Assembly: GCA_046348995.1 (NCBI GenBank)
Contig: JAXMDB010000005.1
Coordinates: 186,001 to 250,000, forward strand
Source: JANNSX01 sp046348995
Lineage (GTDB): Bacteria > Pseudomonadota > Alphaproteobacteria > Rhizobiales > Hyphomicrobiaceae
DNA: 64,000 nucleotides
Direction: 5' to 3'
In this document: in pieces, positions 35,345 through 44,286 of the stretch
Position numbering within the stretch: position 1 is the stretch's first letter
How the letters are laid out: each line of letters starts with the position of its first letter
Notes under the pieces: model-generated
Database searches by the model: none
The model's input: only the letters and a program-made list of their open reading frames with translations
Told to the model about the DNA's origin: nothing
Position numbers and translations under genes: made by a program

Positions 35345-38095
35345 TTGGCGAAGAAACCGACCGCCCCGGGCGGCGATGGCGCGGGCGAGACCCCGGCCGA
35401 CATCCGTCCCGTTTCGATCGTCGACGAGATGAAGCAGTCCTATCTCGGCTACGCCATGAGCGTGATCGTGAGCCGGGCGCTTCCCGACGTGCGCGACGGC
35501 TTGAAGCCGGTGCACCGCCGCATCCTGCACGGCATGAACGAGCTCGGTCTCTACTGGAACCGGCCCTACAAGAAATCCGCCCGCGTGGTCGGCGACGTCA
35601 TCGGCAAGTATCATCCGCACGGCGACAGCCCGGTCTACGATGCGCTCGTGCGCATGGCGCAAGATTTCTCGATGCGCTTGCCGCTGATCGATGGGCAAGG
35701 GAATTTCGGCTCCGTCGACGGCGATCCGCCGGCGGCCATGCGCTACACCGAATGCCGGCTCGCCAAGATCGCCCATTCGCTGCTCGAGGACATCGACAAG
35801 GACACGGTCGATTTCCAGGAGAACTACGACGGCTCCGAGCGCGAGCCGACGGTGCTGCCGGCGCGCTTCCCCAATCTCCTCGTCAATGGTGCGGGCGGCA
35901 TCGCCGTCGGCATGGCGACGAACATTCCGCCGCACAATCTCGTCGAGGTGATCGCGGCCTGCACCGCGCTCATGGACAATCCCGAGCTTGCCGACGAGGA
36001 CTTGCTGTCGATCGTGCCGGGACCGGATTTCCCGACCGGCGGCATCATCCTCGGCCGGGCCGGCATCCGCTCGGCCTATCTCAAGGGCCGCGGCTCGATC
36101 ATGCTGCGTGGCCGGGTCGAGATCGAGGAGATCCGCAAGGATCGCGAGGCGATCATCGTCACCGAGATTCCCTATCAGGTGAACAAGGAAAACCTGATCG
36201 AGAAGATCGCCGACCTCGTCCGCGAGAAGAAGATCGAGGGCATCTCGAACATCTGGGACGAGAGCAATCGCGAAGGCATGCGCATCGTCATCGAGCTGAA
36301 GCGCGACGCGATGGCCGACGTGGTGCTGAACCAGCTCTACCGTTTCTCCGCGCTGCAATCCTCCTTCGGCGCCAACATGGTGGCGTTGACCGGCGGGCGG
36401 CCGGAGACGATGACCTTGCGCGACATGCTGGTCGCCTTCATCCAGTTCCGCGAGGAGGTCGTCACCCGGCGGACGAAGCATCTGCTCGCGAAAGCGCGCG
36501 AGCGGGCGCACGTGCTCGTCGGCCTCGCGATCGCCGTCGCCAACATCGACGAGGTCATCCACCTCATCCGCCACGCGCCCAATCCGGCGGCGGCCCGCGA
36601 AGGGCTCATGTCGCGCGATTGGCCGGCGAAAGATGTGGCGCCGCTCGTCGCCTTGATTGCCGATCCGCGCCACAAGGTTTCGACGGAGGGCACCTATCGC
36701 CTCTCCGAGGAACAGGCGCAGGCCATCCTCGATCTGCGCCTGCAGCGTCTGACCGGCCTCGGCCGTGACGAGATCGCAGGCGAGTTACAAACGATCGGCA
36801 ACCAGATCGCCGACTATCTCGACATCCTGTCGTCGCGGGCGCGCGTCCAGGACATCATCAAGGGCGAGCTCACCGAGATCAGCCAGGAGTTCGGCACGCC
36901 GCGCAAGACCGAGATCATGGAGCTCGACGGCGAGGTCGACGACGAGGACCTCATCCAGCGCGAGGACATGGTCGTCACCGTCAGCCACAAGGGCTACGTC
37001 AAGCGCGTGCCGCTGTCGGCCTACCGGGCGCAGCGGCGCGGCGGCAAGGGCCGCTCGGGCATGACGACGCGCGAGGAGGATTTCGTCACCCGCCTCTTCG
37101 TCGTCAACACGCATACGCCGGTCGTCTACATCTCCTCGCGCGGCATGGCCTACAAGATGAAGGTCTGGCGGCTGCCTTTGGCGACGCCGCAGGCGATCGG
37201 CAAGGCGCTGGTCAACCTGTTGCCGCTCGCGCAGGACGAGCGCATCACGACGATCCTGCCCTTACCCGAGGACGAGGCCTCCTGGGACAAGCTCGACGTC
37301 ATGTTCTCGACACGCTCGGGCTACGTGCGCCGCAACAAGCTCTCCGACTTCGTCGAGATCAACCGCAACGGCAAGATTGCGATGAAGCTCGACGAGGGCG
37401 ATCAGATCGTCGGCGTCGGCATCTGCTCGGAGGCCGACGACGTGCTGCTGACGACGGCGGCGGGGCAGGCGATCCGTTTCGCCACGACCGAGGTGCGCGT
37501 CTTCAAGGGCCGCGACTCGACCGGCGTCCGGGGCATTGCGCTCGGCCAAGGCGACGAGGTGATCTCGATGAGCATCCTCGGCCATTTCGAATCGTCCGCC
37601 GATGAGCGCATCGCGTACTTGAAGATGCGGAAGGCGATCAGCGGCGAAGTGGAGGCCGAGGAGCCGTCGGACGAGGAGGCGGCGACCGGGGATGCAACCC
37701 TGCCGGAGCCGCGCTACATCGAGATGAGCGCCGCCGAGCAGCAGGTGCTCACCGTCTCGGCCAACGGCTTTGGCAAGCGCACGAGCTCCTTCGAGTTCCG
37801 CACCACGGGCCGTGGCGGCAAGGGCATCGTCGCGATGATCGTCAACGAGCGCAACGGACGGCTCGTCGCGTCTTTCCCCGTCGAGGAGAACGATCAGATC
37901 ATGCTCGTCTCCGACGGCGGCCAGCTCATCCGCTGCCCCGTCCACGACATCCGCTTGGCCGGCCGCAACACGCAGGGTGTGACGATCTTCCGCGCCGCTG
38001 AGGGCGAGCACGTCGTCTCCGTCGAGCACATCCCGGAGGAGAACGGGGCGGGCGAGGGTGAGAACGGCGAGAGCGGCGAGAGCGGCGAGGCTTAG
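35345..38095 (+). CDS. gyrA: DNA gyrase subunit A
   Basis: A 916-residue GyrA that introduces negative supercoils with GyrB. The quinolone-resistance region reads HPHGDSPVYDALVRMAQDF, so the positions equal to E. coli Ser83 and Asp87 are unchanged Ser and Asp. The catalytic tyrosine is in MRYTECRL near residue 131. The GyrA box QRRGGKG lies near residue 563 and starts the C-terminal DNA-wrapping beta-pinwheel, which has an acidic insert (about 770-790). The start is TTG with AGAGG upstream. The 239 bases upstream, divergent from the CDF gene, should hold the promoter; I see no other gene there. Confidence 0.95.
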   Translation: MAKKPTAPGGDGAGETPADIRPVSIVDEMKQSYLGYAMSVIVSRALPDVRDGLKPVHRRILHGMNELGLYWNRPYKKSARVVGDVIGKYHPHGDSPVYDALVRMAQDFSMRLPLIDGQGNFGSVDGDPPAAMRYTECRLAKIAHSLLEDIDKDTVDFQENYDGSEREPTVLPARFPNLLVNGAGGIAVGMATNIPPHNLVEVIAACTALMDNPELADEDLLSIVPGPDFPTGGIILGRAGIRSAYLKGRGSIMLRGRVEIEEIRKDREAIIVTEIPYQVNKENLIEKIADLVREKKIEGISNIWDESNREGMRIVIELKRDAMADVVLNQLYRFSALQSSFGANMVALTGGRPETMTLRDMLVAFIQFREEVVTRRTKHLLAKARERAHVLVGLAIAVANIDEVIHLIRHAPNPAAAREGLMSRDWPAKDVAPLVALIADPRHKVSTEGTYRLSEEQAQAILDLRLQRLTGLGRDEIAGELQTIGNQIADYLDILSSRARVQDIIKGELTEISQEFGTPRKTEIMELDGEVDDEDLIQREDMVVTVSHKGYVKRVPLSAYRAQRRGGKGRSGMTTREEDFVTRLFVVNTHTPVVYISSRGMAYKMKVWRLPLATPQAIGKALVNLLPLAQDERITTILPLPEDEASWDKLDVMFSTRSGYVRRNKLSDFVEINRNGKIAMKLDEGDQIVGVGICSEADDVLLTTAAGQAIRFATTEVRVFKGRDSTGVRGIALGQGDEVISMSILGHFESSADERIAYLKMRKAISGEVEAEEPSDEEAATGDATLPEPRYIEMSAAEQQVLTVSANGFGKRTSSFEFRTTGRGGKGIVAMIVNERNGRLVASFPVEENDQIMLVSDGGQLIRCPVHDIRLAGRNTQGVTIFRAAEGEHVVSVEHIPEENGAGEGENGESGESGEA

Positions 38096-38122
38096 CGACA
38101 GCTCGAGTTCGTGGGGGGACGA

Positions 38123-38734
38123 GTGACCTTCGCCATCTACTTGGCCTATGTCGCGGCCTGCATCGCCGTCATCATCGTGCCGGGGCCGACGGTCACGCTC
38201 GTCGTCGCCAATAGTTTGCGCCACGGCGCGAAGGCGGGCTGGCTCAATATCGTCGGCACGCAGATCGGGCTGCTCTTGCTCCTTGGCGTGCTGGCGATGG
38301 GCTTGACGACGCTCGTTGCGGAAGCGGGAAGGCTCTTCGATTGGGTGAGACTGATCGGCGCCGCATACCTCGTCTGGCTCGGCATCAAGCTCTGGCGATC
38401 GGATGGCACGCTCGGGAAGGGCGAGGCCGCCGAGAAGCCGAAGGGCGGCTTCGTTTGGCAGGGCCTGCTCGTCATCCTCGCCAACCCCAAGGCCTTGCTC
38501 TTCATCGGCGCGTTCATTCCCCAGTTCCTCGATGCGAGCCGGCCGGCTGGCCCGCAGATCGCGCTGCTCGGCGCGACCTTCATGGCGGTTGCGACGATCT
38601 TCGATGGCGCCTACGCCCTGGCAGCGTCTCGCGCAGGTGCGTGGCTCAGCCGGGATCATGTCCGCGTCATCGAGCGCCTGTCCGGCACGTTCCTGATCGC
38701 CGGCGGTGCCTGGATTGCGCTGCTGCGCCGCTAG
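38123..38734 (+). CDS. LysE/RhtB family amino-acid exporter
   Basis: A 203-residue membrane protein with six hydrophobic segments. The N-terminus ends with VPGPTVTLVVANSLRHG (near residue 20), the hallmark of the LysE/RhtB exporters, and GLLVILANPKALLFIGAFIPQFLD near 120 is the second conserved block. These carriers export amino acids such as homoserine, threonine or lysine. The start is GTG with GGGGGA just upstream; an in-frame GTG 12 bases earlier is possible. Confidence 0.85.
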   Translation: MTFAIYLAYVAACIAVIIVPGPTVTLVVANSLRHGAKAGWLNIVGTQIGLLLLLGVLAMGLTTLVAEAGRLFDWVRLIGAAYLVWLGIKLWRSDGTLGKGEAAEKPKGGFVWQGLLVILANPKALLFIGAFIPQFLDASRPAGPQIALLGATFMAVATIFDGAYALAASRAGAWLSRDHVRVIERLSGTFLIAGGAWIALLRR

Positions 38735-38826
38735 CCCTCGCGCCAGGGTTGACGTAAAAGGATCATGTCTCTGCGCCATCAAACGGGGTGTGGAGCCTGG
38801 GGGCGACGTGGGAGGGGGTTGCAGGC

Positions 38827-39882
38827 ATGAGGGGCAAGTTCGCCGAGCTCACCTATGCCTCGCCGAATGATCCGAAGCTCAAGCGTTGGATCATTCACAC
38901 GATCGAGGGCTTGTCGGGCCGCAGACGCTTCCTGCCGCTCTACAAGGCTTGGCGCGACTTCATCGTGCCGCGCTCGAGCCATGCGTTCACCGATATGCTC
39001 CGTCTGATCGAGGTGAACCTCCAGGTCAAGGCTCGCCACTGGCCGCCGGCGCTGGAAACCAAGACGCCGCTCGTCATGGTCGCCAACCATCCCTTCGGCA
39101 TTGGCGATGGCATCGCGAGCCTGGCGCTCGCCGAGGCGCTGGGGCGGCCCTTCAAGGTGCTGATCAACAATCAGCTGCTGCGCATTCCCGAGATTAGGCC
39201 CTATTCGCTGCCGATCGACTTCGAGGAGACGCGCGAGGCGCAGAAGCTCAATCTGCAGACCCGCAAGGAGGCGTTAGCGGCACTCGCCGATGGCACCACC
39301 ATCGTCGTCTTCCCGGCGGGCGGAGTCGCGACGGCCAAGAGCCCCTTCGGCAAGGCCGAGGATCTGCCGTGGAAGCTCTTCACGGCCAAGCTCATTCAGT
39401 CGGCGAAGGCGTCCGTTCTGCCGGTCTACTTCGAGGGCCAGAACGGGCCGCTGTTCCATCTGGTCAGCCGCTTTTCGCTGACGCTGCGGCTCTCGTTGCT
39501 CGTCTCCGAGTTCCGCAAGTTCGCGGGCTCGACGCTCAATGTCAGGATCGGCGAGGTGGTCCCCTACACCGATCTCAAGAGCGGCAACGATCGCAAGGCG
39601 ATGACGGAGGAGCTGCACGCGCTCGTGCATGGTCTGGCCGACCCCGACCCTGAAGCCGAGACGTCGCGGATCGGCACGGCAGGCCGTCGCATGCGCCGGA
39701 AAGCACGCGGTGTCGGCCGTTTTGCCAAGCGTAAGGCCAAGCAGGCCGGCCGTCTCGCGCGCCACAAGGTCAGGCGCGTGAAGCGGCGCGTGCGACTGAA
39801 GGCTGAGCGCCGCAATGGCGAGACCTTGCGCGCCACGCGAGGTGCGTCAGACCGGTCATCCGACGACCGTCTGCACGGCTGA
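38827..39882 (+). CDS. Lysophospholipid acyltransferase-like protein with basic C-terminal tail
   Basis: A 351-residue protein with an acyltransferase core. VMVANHPFGIGDGIASL near residue 85 carries the catalytic His/Asp motif (HPFGIGD), and VVFPAGGVATAKSPFG near 160 is the substrate-binding FPxG motif. Relatives transfer acyl chains to lyso-lipids or amines (OlsA/hemolysin-like). The last 70 residues are strongly basic (RRMRRKARG, KRKAKQAGR) and may bind membrane or nucleic acid. I start at the ATG preceded by GGAGGGGG; an upstream GTG gives 13 more residues. Confidence 0.75.
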   Translation: MRGKFAELTYASPNDPKLKRWIIHTIEGLSGRRRFLPLYKAWRDFIVPRSSHAFTDMLRLIEVNLQVKARHWPPALETKTPLVMVANHPFGIGDGIASLALAEALGRPFKVLINNQLLRIPEIRPYSLPIDFEETREAQKLNLQTRKEALAALADGTTIVVFPAGGVATAKSPFGKAEDLPWKLFTAKLIQSAKASVLPVYFEGQNGPLFHLVSRFSLTLRLSLLVSEFRKFAGSTLNVRIGEVVPYTDLKSGNDRKAMTEELHALVHGLADPDPEAETSRIGTAGRRMRRKARGVGRFAKRKAKQAGRLARHKVRRVKRRVRLKAERRNGETLRATRGASDRSSDDRLHG

Positions 39883-39891
39883 GGCGATCGA

Positions 39892-40791
39892 CTAACCCTT
39901 CCGCGACGCCCGCAGCACCGCCATGTTGCGCTTGTGCACGACCTCGTAGGGCGGATACCAGGAAATCCAGCCGGCCTCGATCTCGGGGCGCACGAACTCG
40001 GCGAGCGGCACATCGCTCGCGGGATCTTTCGTGGCCTGCTCGAGGATGCGATGCATATAGCGCTCGGTCGCCGTGATGAGCGTCGGCTCGTAGCCACCGC
40101 GCGCGATCCAATCGGCGTCGCCATGACACGGCAGCAGCAGCTTGATGCCGAGCTTGGCCATCCGGTCGAGATCGCTGAAGTGGATCTCCAGCCGCTCGGG
40201 CTCGGCGACATAGGTGATCATGTCCTCGACCGTGTCGCCGGCGAACAGCACGCGCTCGTCCTCGAGCATGAGGCCGACACCGTCGAGGCTGTGCACGTCG
40301 AGATGGAGGAGCGTGAGCCGGCGTTTGCCGAGCTCGAGCACCTTGGTGCCCTCGAACGTCGTCGTCGGCATGATGAGCGGGTTGATGGCCGGCGGACCGT
40401 CGTAGGTGCCCGACTCCAAGGCTGCGCGCTGCTCGCGCATAGCCGCCTCGGTCAGCGTGTGGGCGATGATCTCGCAGTCCTTGAACGCCTCGTTGCCGGA
40501 GACGTGATCGATGTGATGGTGGCTGAGCACGAGGCGGAAGTTGCGGACGCCCAAGCCTTCCAGATGCTTGCGGATGACCTCGCCGTGCGACACCGACAAA
40601 TGCGCGTCGTAGACGACGGCGGCATCGCCCTCGACGACAGCGAAGCTCGCGAGCCCGAGCGCATAGGCGCCGTCGTCGATCCAGTTGGGCTTTTCGGAGA
40701 AGAGGCGCTTGCCGTTCAACCGCCCGTCGAAATAGGCGAACACACCCTTGTAGGGCTCGAGGATGCGGAAGGTCTCGGTGGGCAGTCTCAT
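39892..40791 (-). CDS. MBL-fold metallo-hydrolase
   Basis: A 299-residue metallo-beta-lactamase-fold enzyme. The metal ligands are in LSHHHIDHVSGNEAF near residue 89 (HxHxDH type), with further His at LHLDVHSLDG near 180 and LPCHGDAD near 228. The fold covers hydrolases of thioesters, lactones and others; nothing here fixes the substrate. The start overlaps the stop of the GntR regulator by 4 bases, so the two are one transcription unit. Since that regulator seems linked to the methylamine cluster, a role in the same metabolism is possible. Confidence 0.8.
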   Translation of the reverse strand: MRLPTETFRILEPYKGVFAYFDGRLNGKRLFSEKPNWIDDGAYALGLASFAVVEGDAAVVYDAHLSVSHGEVIRKHLEGLGVRNFRLVLSHHHIDHVSGNEAFKDCEIIAHTLTEAAMREQRAALESGTYDGPPAINPLIMPTTTFEGTKVLELGKRRLTLLHLDVHSLDGVGLMLEDERVLFAGDTVEDMITYVAEPERLEIHFSDLDRMAKLGIKLLLPCHGDADWIARGGYEPTLITATERYMHRILEQATKDPASDVPLAEFVRPEIEAGWISWYPPYEVVHKRNMAVLRASRKG

Positions 40792-41498
40792 GCGCTGTGG
40801 GCTCCGACGAGATCGCTGCGCGCCTTCTCGAGATGCTGCACGAGCAGCTCGGCGACGCGCTGGGCGTCGCGCGTCGTCAGCGCCTCGTAGATGGCTCGAT
40901 GCTGGGTGTTATAGGCCGTGATCTGGCGTGGCGACAGCACCTTCTCCTTGACGAGGTTCCACTGCGCGCGGGTCCTGACGGCGTTGATCGTCTCGTAGAC
41001 GTGCAGCAGCAACGGATTGCGGGCGCCGCGGGCGATGCAGAGGTGAAACTCGGAATCGTGCTGCGTGAAGAGGTCGTTGTCGTCGTCCTCCTCGAGCTTT
41101 GCCAAGACGGCGCGCATGCCGTCGAGCTCGCGTTGGGTCGCATGCAAGGCCGCGAGCCGCGCCATGTACGGCTCGACCGCCATGCGGGCATCGATGAGCT
41201 GAAGGGGAGAGATCAGGTCCGAGATCTCGCCCATTTGCCCGGAGACTGGTCCGGCGTAGCTGACGAAGGTGCCGGCGCCGACGCGGCGCACGAGCAGGCC
41301 TTCGGCCTCGAGCTGGTCGAGCGCCTTGCGGATCGTCGAGCGCGCCGCTCCATAGGCCGTGGCCAGGTAACGCTCGGCCGGAATGCGGTCGCCATCGGCA
41401 TAAGCGCCCCCGGTGATCGCCCGCCTGAGCCGGGCCGTGATGGCACCAGCGCCGGGCGTCGTCTGCAATGAGGGATCGGGAAGATCGGTCTCTGACAT
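40788..41498 (-). CDS. GntR/FadR-type transcriptional regulator with FCD domain
   Basis: A 236-residue regulator. The winged helix-turn-helix spans about residues 18-80 (LRRAITGGAYADGDRIPAER, STIRKALDQLEAEGLLVRRV, GAGTFV), and the C-terminal helical FCD ligand domain includes DARMAVEPYMARLAA and ARNPLLLHVYETI. FCD regulators sense small acids or amino-acid derivatives. Upstream of this gene are phased ATTGG repeats (41515-41563) and an inverted repeat, which also recur before the gmaS gene, so it may regulate itself and the cluster. I use the ATG giving MSETDLPD; a GTG five codons earlier is possible. Confidence 0.85.
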   Translation of the reverse strand: MSETDLPDPSLQTTPGAGAITARLRRAITGGAYADGDRIPAERYLATAYGAARSTIRKALDQLEAEGLLVRRVGAGTFVSYAGPVSGQMGEISDLISPLQLIDARMAVEPYMARLAALHATQRELDGMRAVLAKLEEDDDNDLFTQHDSEFHLCIARGARNPLLLHVYETINAVRTRAQWNLVKEKVLSPRQITAYNTQHRAIYEALTTRDAQRVAELLVQHLEKARSDLVGAHSA

Positions 41499-41514
41499 GG
41501 CGAGACCGTACACG

Positions 41515-41578
41515 ATTGGCCCCCGGAGACAATCGAATTGGTGCTCGATTGGTGCAAATTGGTTTGGCCAGTAACCAA
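41515..41578. promoter_or_regulatory. Candidate operator: phased ATTGG repeats plus inverted repeat
   Basis: ATTGG occurs at 41515, 41537, 41548 and 41558, spaced 22, 11 and 10 bases, about one helical turn apart. The last copy also belongs to an inverted repeat TTGGTT-N8-AACCAA (41559-41578). The site lies between the GntR gene and the divergent RTX-protein gene. The same ATTGG spacing appears before gmaS. Binding by the GntR protein is inference. Confidence 0.5.
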
Positions 41579-41697
41579 GCTCGCGATTTGAGCGAGGGAG
41601 TCACCCAGGGAACTGCCAGGGTTCGTGCGTAGGCGCATGTTGCGGGCACGCCGGACGGGTGGCGGATGGTAAGCGAAGAGCTCAAGGGGACGAGGAT

Positions 41698-42489
41698 ATG
41701 GCCAAGATTTTCGGCAACGACGCACGCAACCGGCTGGTCGGCACAAGCTCGGCCGACGAGATCGACGCCTTCGGCGGCAACGACGTCGCGTTCGGAAACG
41801 GCGGCAACGACCATATCGACATGCTCGCAGGCAACGACGTGGCGCATGGCGGCGCTGGCAACGACACGCTGCTCGGTGGCGACGGCAACGACAAGCTGTT
41901 CGGTGACGCGGGTGCGGACAGGCTGCTCGGCGAGGACGGCCGTGACGTGCTGCGGGGCGGTGGCGGCAACGACCGCATCTTCGGCTCCGACACGCTCGAT
42001 TTCGCACCCGATCGGATGTTCGGCGAAGGCGGAAACGACCTGATTTTCGGCGGGAATGGCAACGATCTACTGGACGGCGGCGTAGGTAGTGACACGCTCC
42101 ACGGCGGCAGCGGCAGCGATGGGCTTCTGGGTGGCGCCGGCAACGACTTCCTGTTCGGCGACGCTGGCGTCGACCTGCTCGACGGCGGCGCTGGCATCGA
42201 CGTGATGCGTGGTGGCGCCGACAGCGACATCTTCCGCTTCAAGGCGGATGCCGGCATGGTCAATGCCATCGCCGACTGGGACATCTTCTCGAGCTTCGGC
42301 GAGGAGGAGGACGCGATCCTGCTGCAAGGCATCGCCGGGGTCACGGGTCTTGCCAACGTCTTCGTCGCCGAGGTGGCCGGCGGGCTCCAGATTCAATGGG
42401 GCGCGACCGCGGAGAGCCTGGTCGGCGGGGTGCTGCTCGTTGGCAAAACCTTGGGCGATGTCGATCTGGTCGATTTCGTCTTCGCCTGA
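41698..42489 (+). CDS. RTX calcium-binding repeat protein
   Basis: A 263-residue protein made mainly of hemolysin-type nonapeptide repeats GGxGxDxLx (about residues 30-185, for example GGAGNDTLLGGDGNDKLFG), which fold into a calcium-bound parallel beta-roll. The C-terminal part DSDIFRFKADAG... IADWDIFSSFGEEEDAILL resembles the secretion-signal end of such proteins. It should be exported by a type I system, none of which is encoded nearby. There is no enzymatic domain, so it may be a small structural or adhesin-like protein. The start ATG follows AAGGGGACGAGG. Confidence 0.8.
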   Translation: MAKIFGNDARNRLVGTSSADEIDAFGGNDVAFGNGGNDHIDMLAGNDVAHGGAGNDTLLGGDGNDKLFGDAGADRLLGEDGRDVLRGGGGNDRIFGSDTLDFAPDRMFGEGGNDLIFGGNGNDLLDGGVGSDTLHGGSGSDGLLGGAGNDFLFGDAGVDLLDGGAGIDVMRGGADSDIFRFKADAGMVNAIADWDIFSSFGEEEDAILLQGIAGVTGLANVFVAEVAGGLQIQWGATAESLVGGVLLVGKTLGDVDLVDFVFA

Positions 42490-42510
42490 GCTTTCGTCCT
42501 GTCGACGCCA

Positions 42511-42544
42511 AAGGCCGCCGCCCCCCTGCTGGGCCGGCGGCCTT
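42511..42544 (+). terminator. Stem-loop after the RTX gene
   Basis: A perfect 10-bp stem, AAGGCCGCCG and its complement, with a 14-base loop. There is no T-run after it, so it is a weaker intrinsic terminator or an RNA end-stabiliser. Confidence 0.65.
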
Positions 42545-42801
42545 CCCGCGTTTTGGCCGCACCGGCCGCGCACCAGTCATGCGATCTGGAATGGTTCGTA
42601 TTGGCGAGAATTGGTTTGCAATGGCCATCGAGTTGTGCAGAGATGCCAACCGAAAGAAAACGAGAGCAGCGCCCCGAAAGCCGGGCGCGCCCTGGGGAGG
42701 ACGCCGGGTCACAACAGGGCCCGGAATGTGGGGTCGATTGGCGCCCGGCGCCGATCACGCCAAGCGCAATCACCATCGCACCATCGATATGGGAGGAGCC
42801 T
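42545..42801 (+). promoter_or_regulatory. Upstream region of gmaS with four 10-bp-phased ATTGG-like repeats
   Basis: Four near-identical six-mers, AATGGT (42590), ATTGGC (42600), ATTGGT (42610) and AATGGC (42620), are spaced exactly 10 bases apart. Their unit matches the ATTGG repeats before the GntR gene. The remaining bases up to the GTG hold no gene I can support. A sigma-54 type promoter was considered and rejected on spacing. The gmaS ribosome binding site GGGAGGAG is at 42791. Confidence 0.5.
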
Positions 42802-44277
42802 GTGGCCACCGACTACGAGTCATTCATCAAGACGCCTGGACGCGACGAGATGATCAAGGCCGTCCGAGCCAAGATCAACGAGCTCGGCATCGAGTACCTC
42901 TACCTCCAGTTCGTCTCGGTCACCGGCCGCATCATGGGCAAGGGCATCCCGGCCGACCACTGGGAGGGCATCGCCAACGGCGGCTTCCAGCTCGTCTACG
43001 GCTCGACCGTCAACCTCTTCATGAACCGTCGCGGCGAGTATATCGGATACGGCCCCGAGGCCGCCGAGCTCGTCGGCGTGCCCGAGCCCGAGACGTTCAT
43101 GCAGCTCCCCTGGGACAAGCGCGTCGCGCGCCTGTTCTGCACGCTCTTCCGCAATCGCGAGGAGAAGCAGGATCCAGGCGCCTACTTGACGGCGGACTGC
43201 CGCGGCAACCTGCGCCGGATCCACGACCAGTTCCAGAAGGAGCACGGTCTGGCGCTGCGTCACGGCACCGAGCCCGAGATGATGTGGCTGAAGAAGGACG
43301 AGAACGGCAACCCGAACGGCGGCTACTCGCGTCCCTACTGCTACCACATCGACCAGTTCGAGAGCTTGCGCCCCGTCTACATGCGGGTCATCGAGTACGG
43401 CCGCAAGATGGGCCTCGACATGATCCAGGGCGATCACGAGGACGCGCCCGGCCAGATCGAGCTCAACTTCAACTACGACGATGCGCTCCGCACCGCCGAT
43501 CGCCTGACGACCTTCCGCCAGATCTGCGCCCAGGTCGCGCGCGAGTTCAACATCATCGCCTGCTTCATGTGCAAGCCGTTCATGGGCGTTTCCGCCAACG
43601 GCTGCCACCACAACATCTCGCTGTGGAAGGGCGGCAAGGACGAGGTGAAGCTGCTCGGCAACGACGCCAAGCGCCTCCCGGGCTTCGAGAGCTCCTACAA
43701 CTACCGCCGTGGCGGCGAGAACGTGTTCATGCCGGACACGGACAACCTGCAGCTCCCGGGCAAGCTCGGCCTGCATGCGATCGGCGGCATCGTCAAACAT
43801 CTGGGCGGCCTCACCGCCATCGGCTGCTCGACGGTCAACTCCTACCGCCGCCTGTGGGACACCGGGTTCTGGGCGCCGGTGTTCGCCGACTGGGGCTTCC
43901 AGAACCGCACGACGGGCCTGCGCGTCTCGGCGCCCGGCCGCTTCGAGTACCGCGCCGTCGACAGCATGGTGAACCCCTACCTGATGGCGGGCGGCCTGCT
44001 CAAAGCCATGGACGATGGCCTCAAGAACAAGATCGATCCGGGCAAGTCGGAAGAGCGCAACATCTACCAGGCCATGGAGCAGGGCAAGCAGGTGAAGAAG
44101 CTGCCGATGACCCTCGGCGATGCGCTCGAAGCGCTCAACAAGGACGAGGTCATCAAGTCGTCCATGCCTGGCGACATGCACCGTCTCTACGACGAGTACA
44201 AGCGCGACGAGTGGGAGAAATTCCTCCACACGTCCACCGAATGGGATCTCGAGCAGTATCTGAACTGCTTGCCGTAA
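42802..44277 (+). CDS. gmaS: Glutamine synthetase-like ligase, gamma-glutamylmethylamide synthetase/GlnT type
   Basis: A 491-residue glutamine-synthetase-fold ligase starting at GTG with GGGAGGAG 3 bases upstream. The order of the next genes (class II amidase, GXGXG and FMN glutamate-synthase-like subunits) is that of the N-methylglutamate route, where this enzyme joins methylamine to glutamate using ATP. Conserved pieces include VSVTGRIMGKGIP near residue 40, QGDHEDAPGQIELNF near 215 (metal/glutamate site), GCHHNISL near 272 and PGRFEYRAVDSMVNPYL near 380. GlnT-type glutamine synthetases share this fold, so ordinary ammonia ligation remains an alternative. Confidence 0.85.
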   Translation: MATDYESFIKTPGRDEMIKAVRAKINELGIEYLYLQFVSVTGRIMGKGIPADHWEGIANGGFQLVYGSTVNLFMNRRGEYIGYGPEAAELVGVPEPETFMQLPWDKRVARLFCTLFRNREEKQDPGAYLTADCRGNLRRIHDQFQKEHGLALRHGTEPEMMWLKKDENGNPNGGYSRPYCYHIDQFESLRPVYMRVIEYGRKMGLDMIQGDHEDAPGQIELNFNYDDALRTADRLTTFRQICAQVAREFNIIACFMCKPFMGVSANGCHHNISLWKGGKDEVKLLGNDAKRLPGFESSYNYRRGGENVFMPDTDNLQLPGKLGLHAIGGIVKHLGGLTAIGCSTVNSYRRLWDTGFWAPVFADWGFQNRTTGLRVSAPGRFEYRAVDSMVNPYLMAGGLLKAMDDGLKNKIDPGKSEERNIYQAMEQGKQVKKLPMTLGDALEALNKDEVIKSSMPGDMHRLYDEYKRDEWEKFLHTSTEWDLEQYLNCLP

Positions 44278-44286
44278 GAGTTTAGC

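Noticed and set aside
35075..36673. Leftward frame of 532 codons antisense to gyrA
   Set aside because: Shadow frame over gyrA and its upstream region.
41740..42240. Dense DNA repeats rich in GGCGGC/GGCAACGAC
   Set aside because: They are in-frame codons of the RTX nonapeptide repeats, not an independent DNA repeat.
42600..42625. Sigma-54-like promoter (TGGC...TTGC) upstream of gmaS
   Set aside because: The distance between the two elements is three bases too long, and the bases belong to the phased ATTGG repeats.
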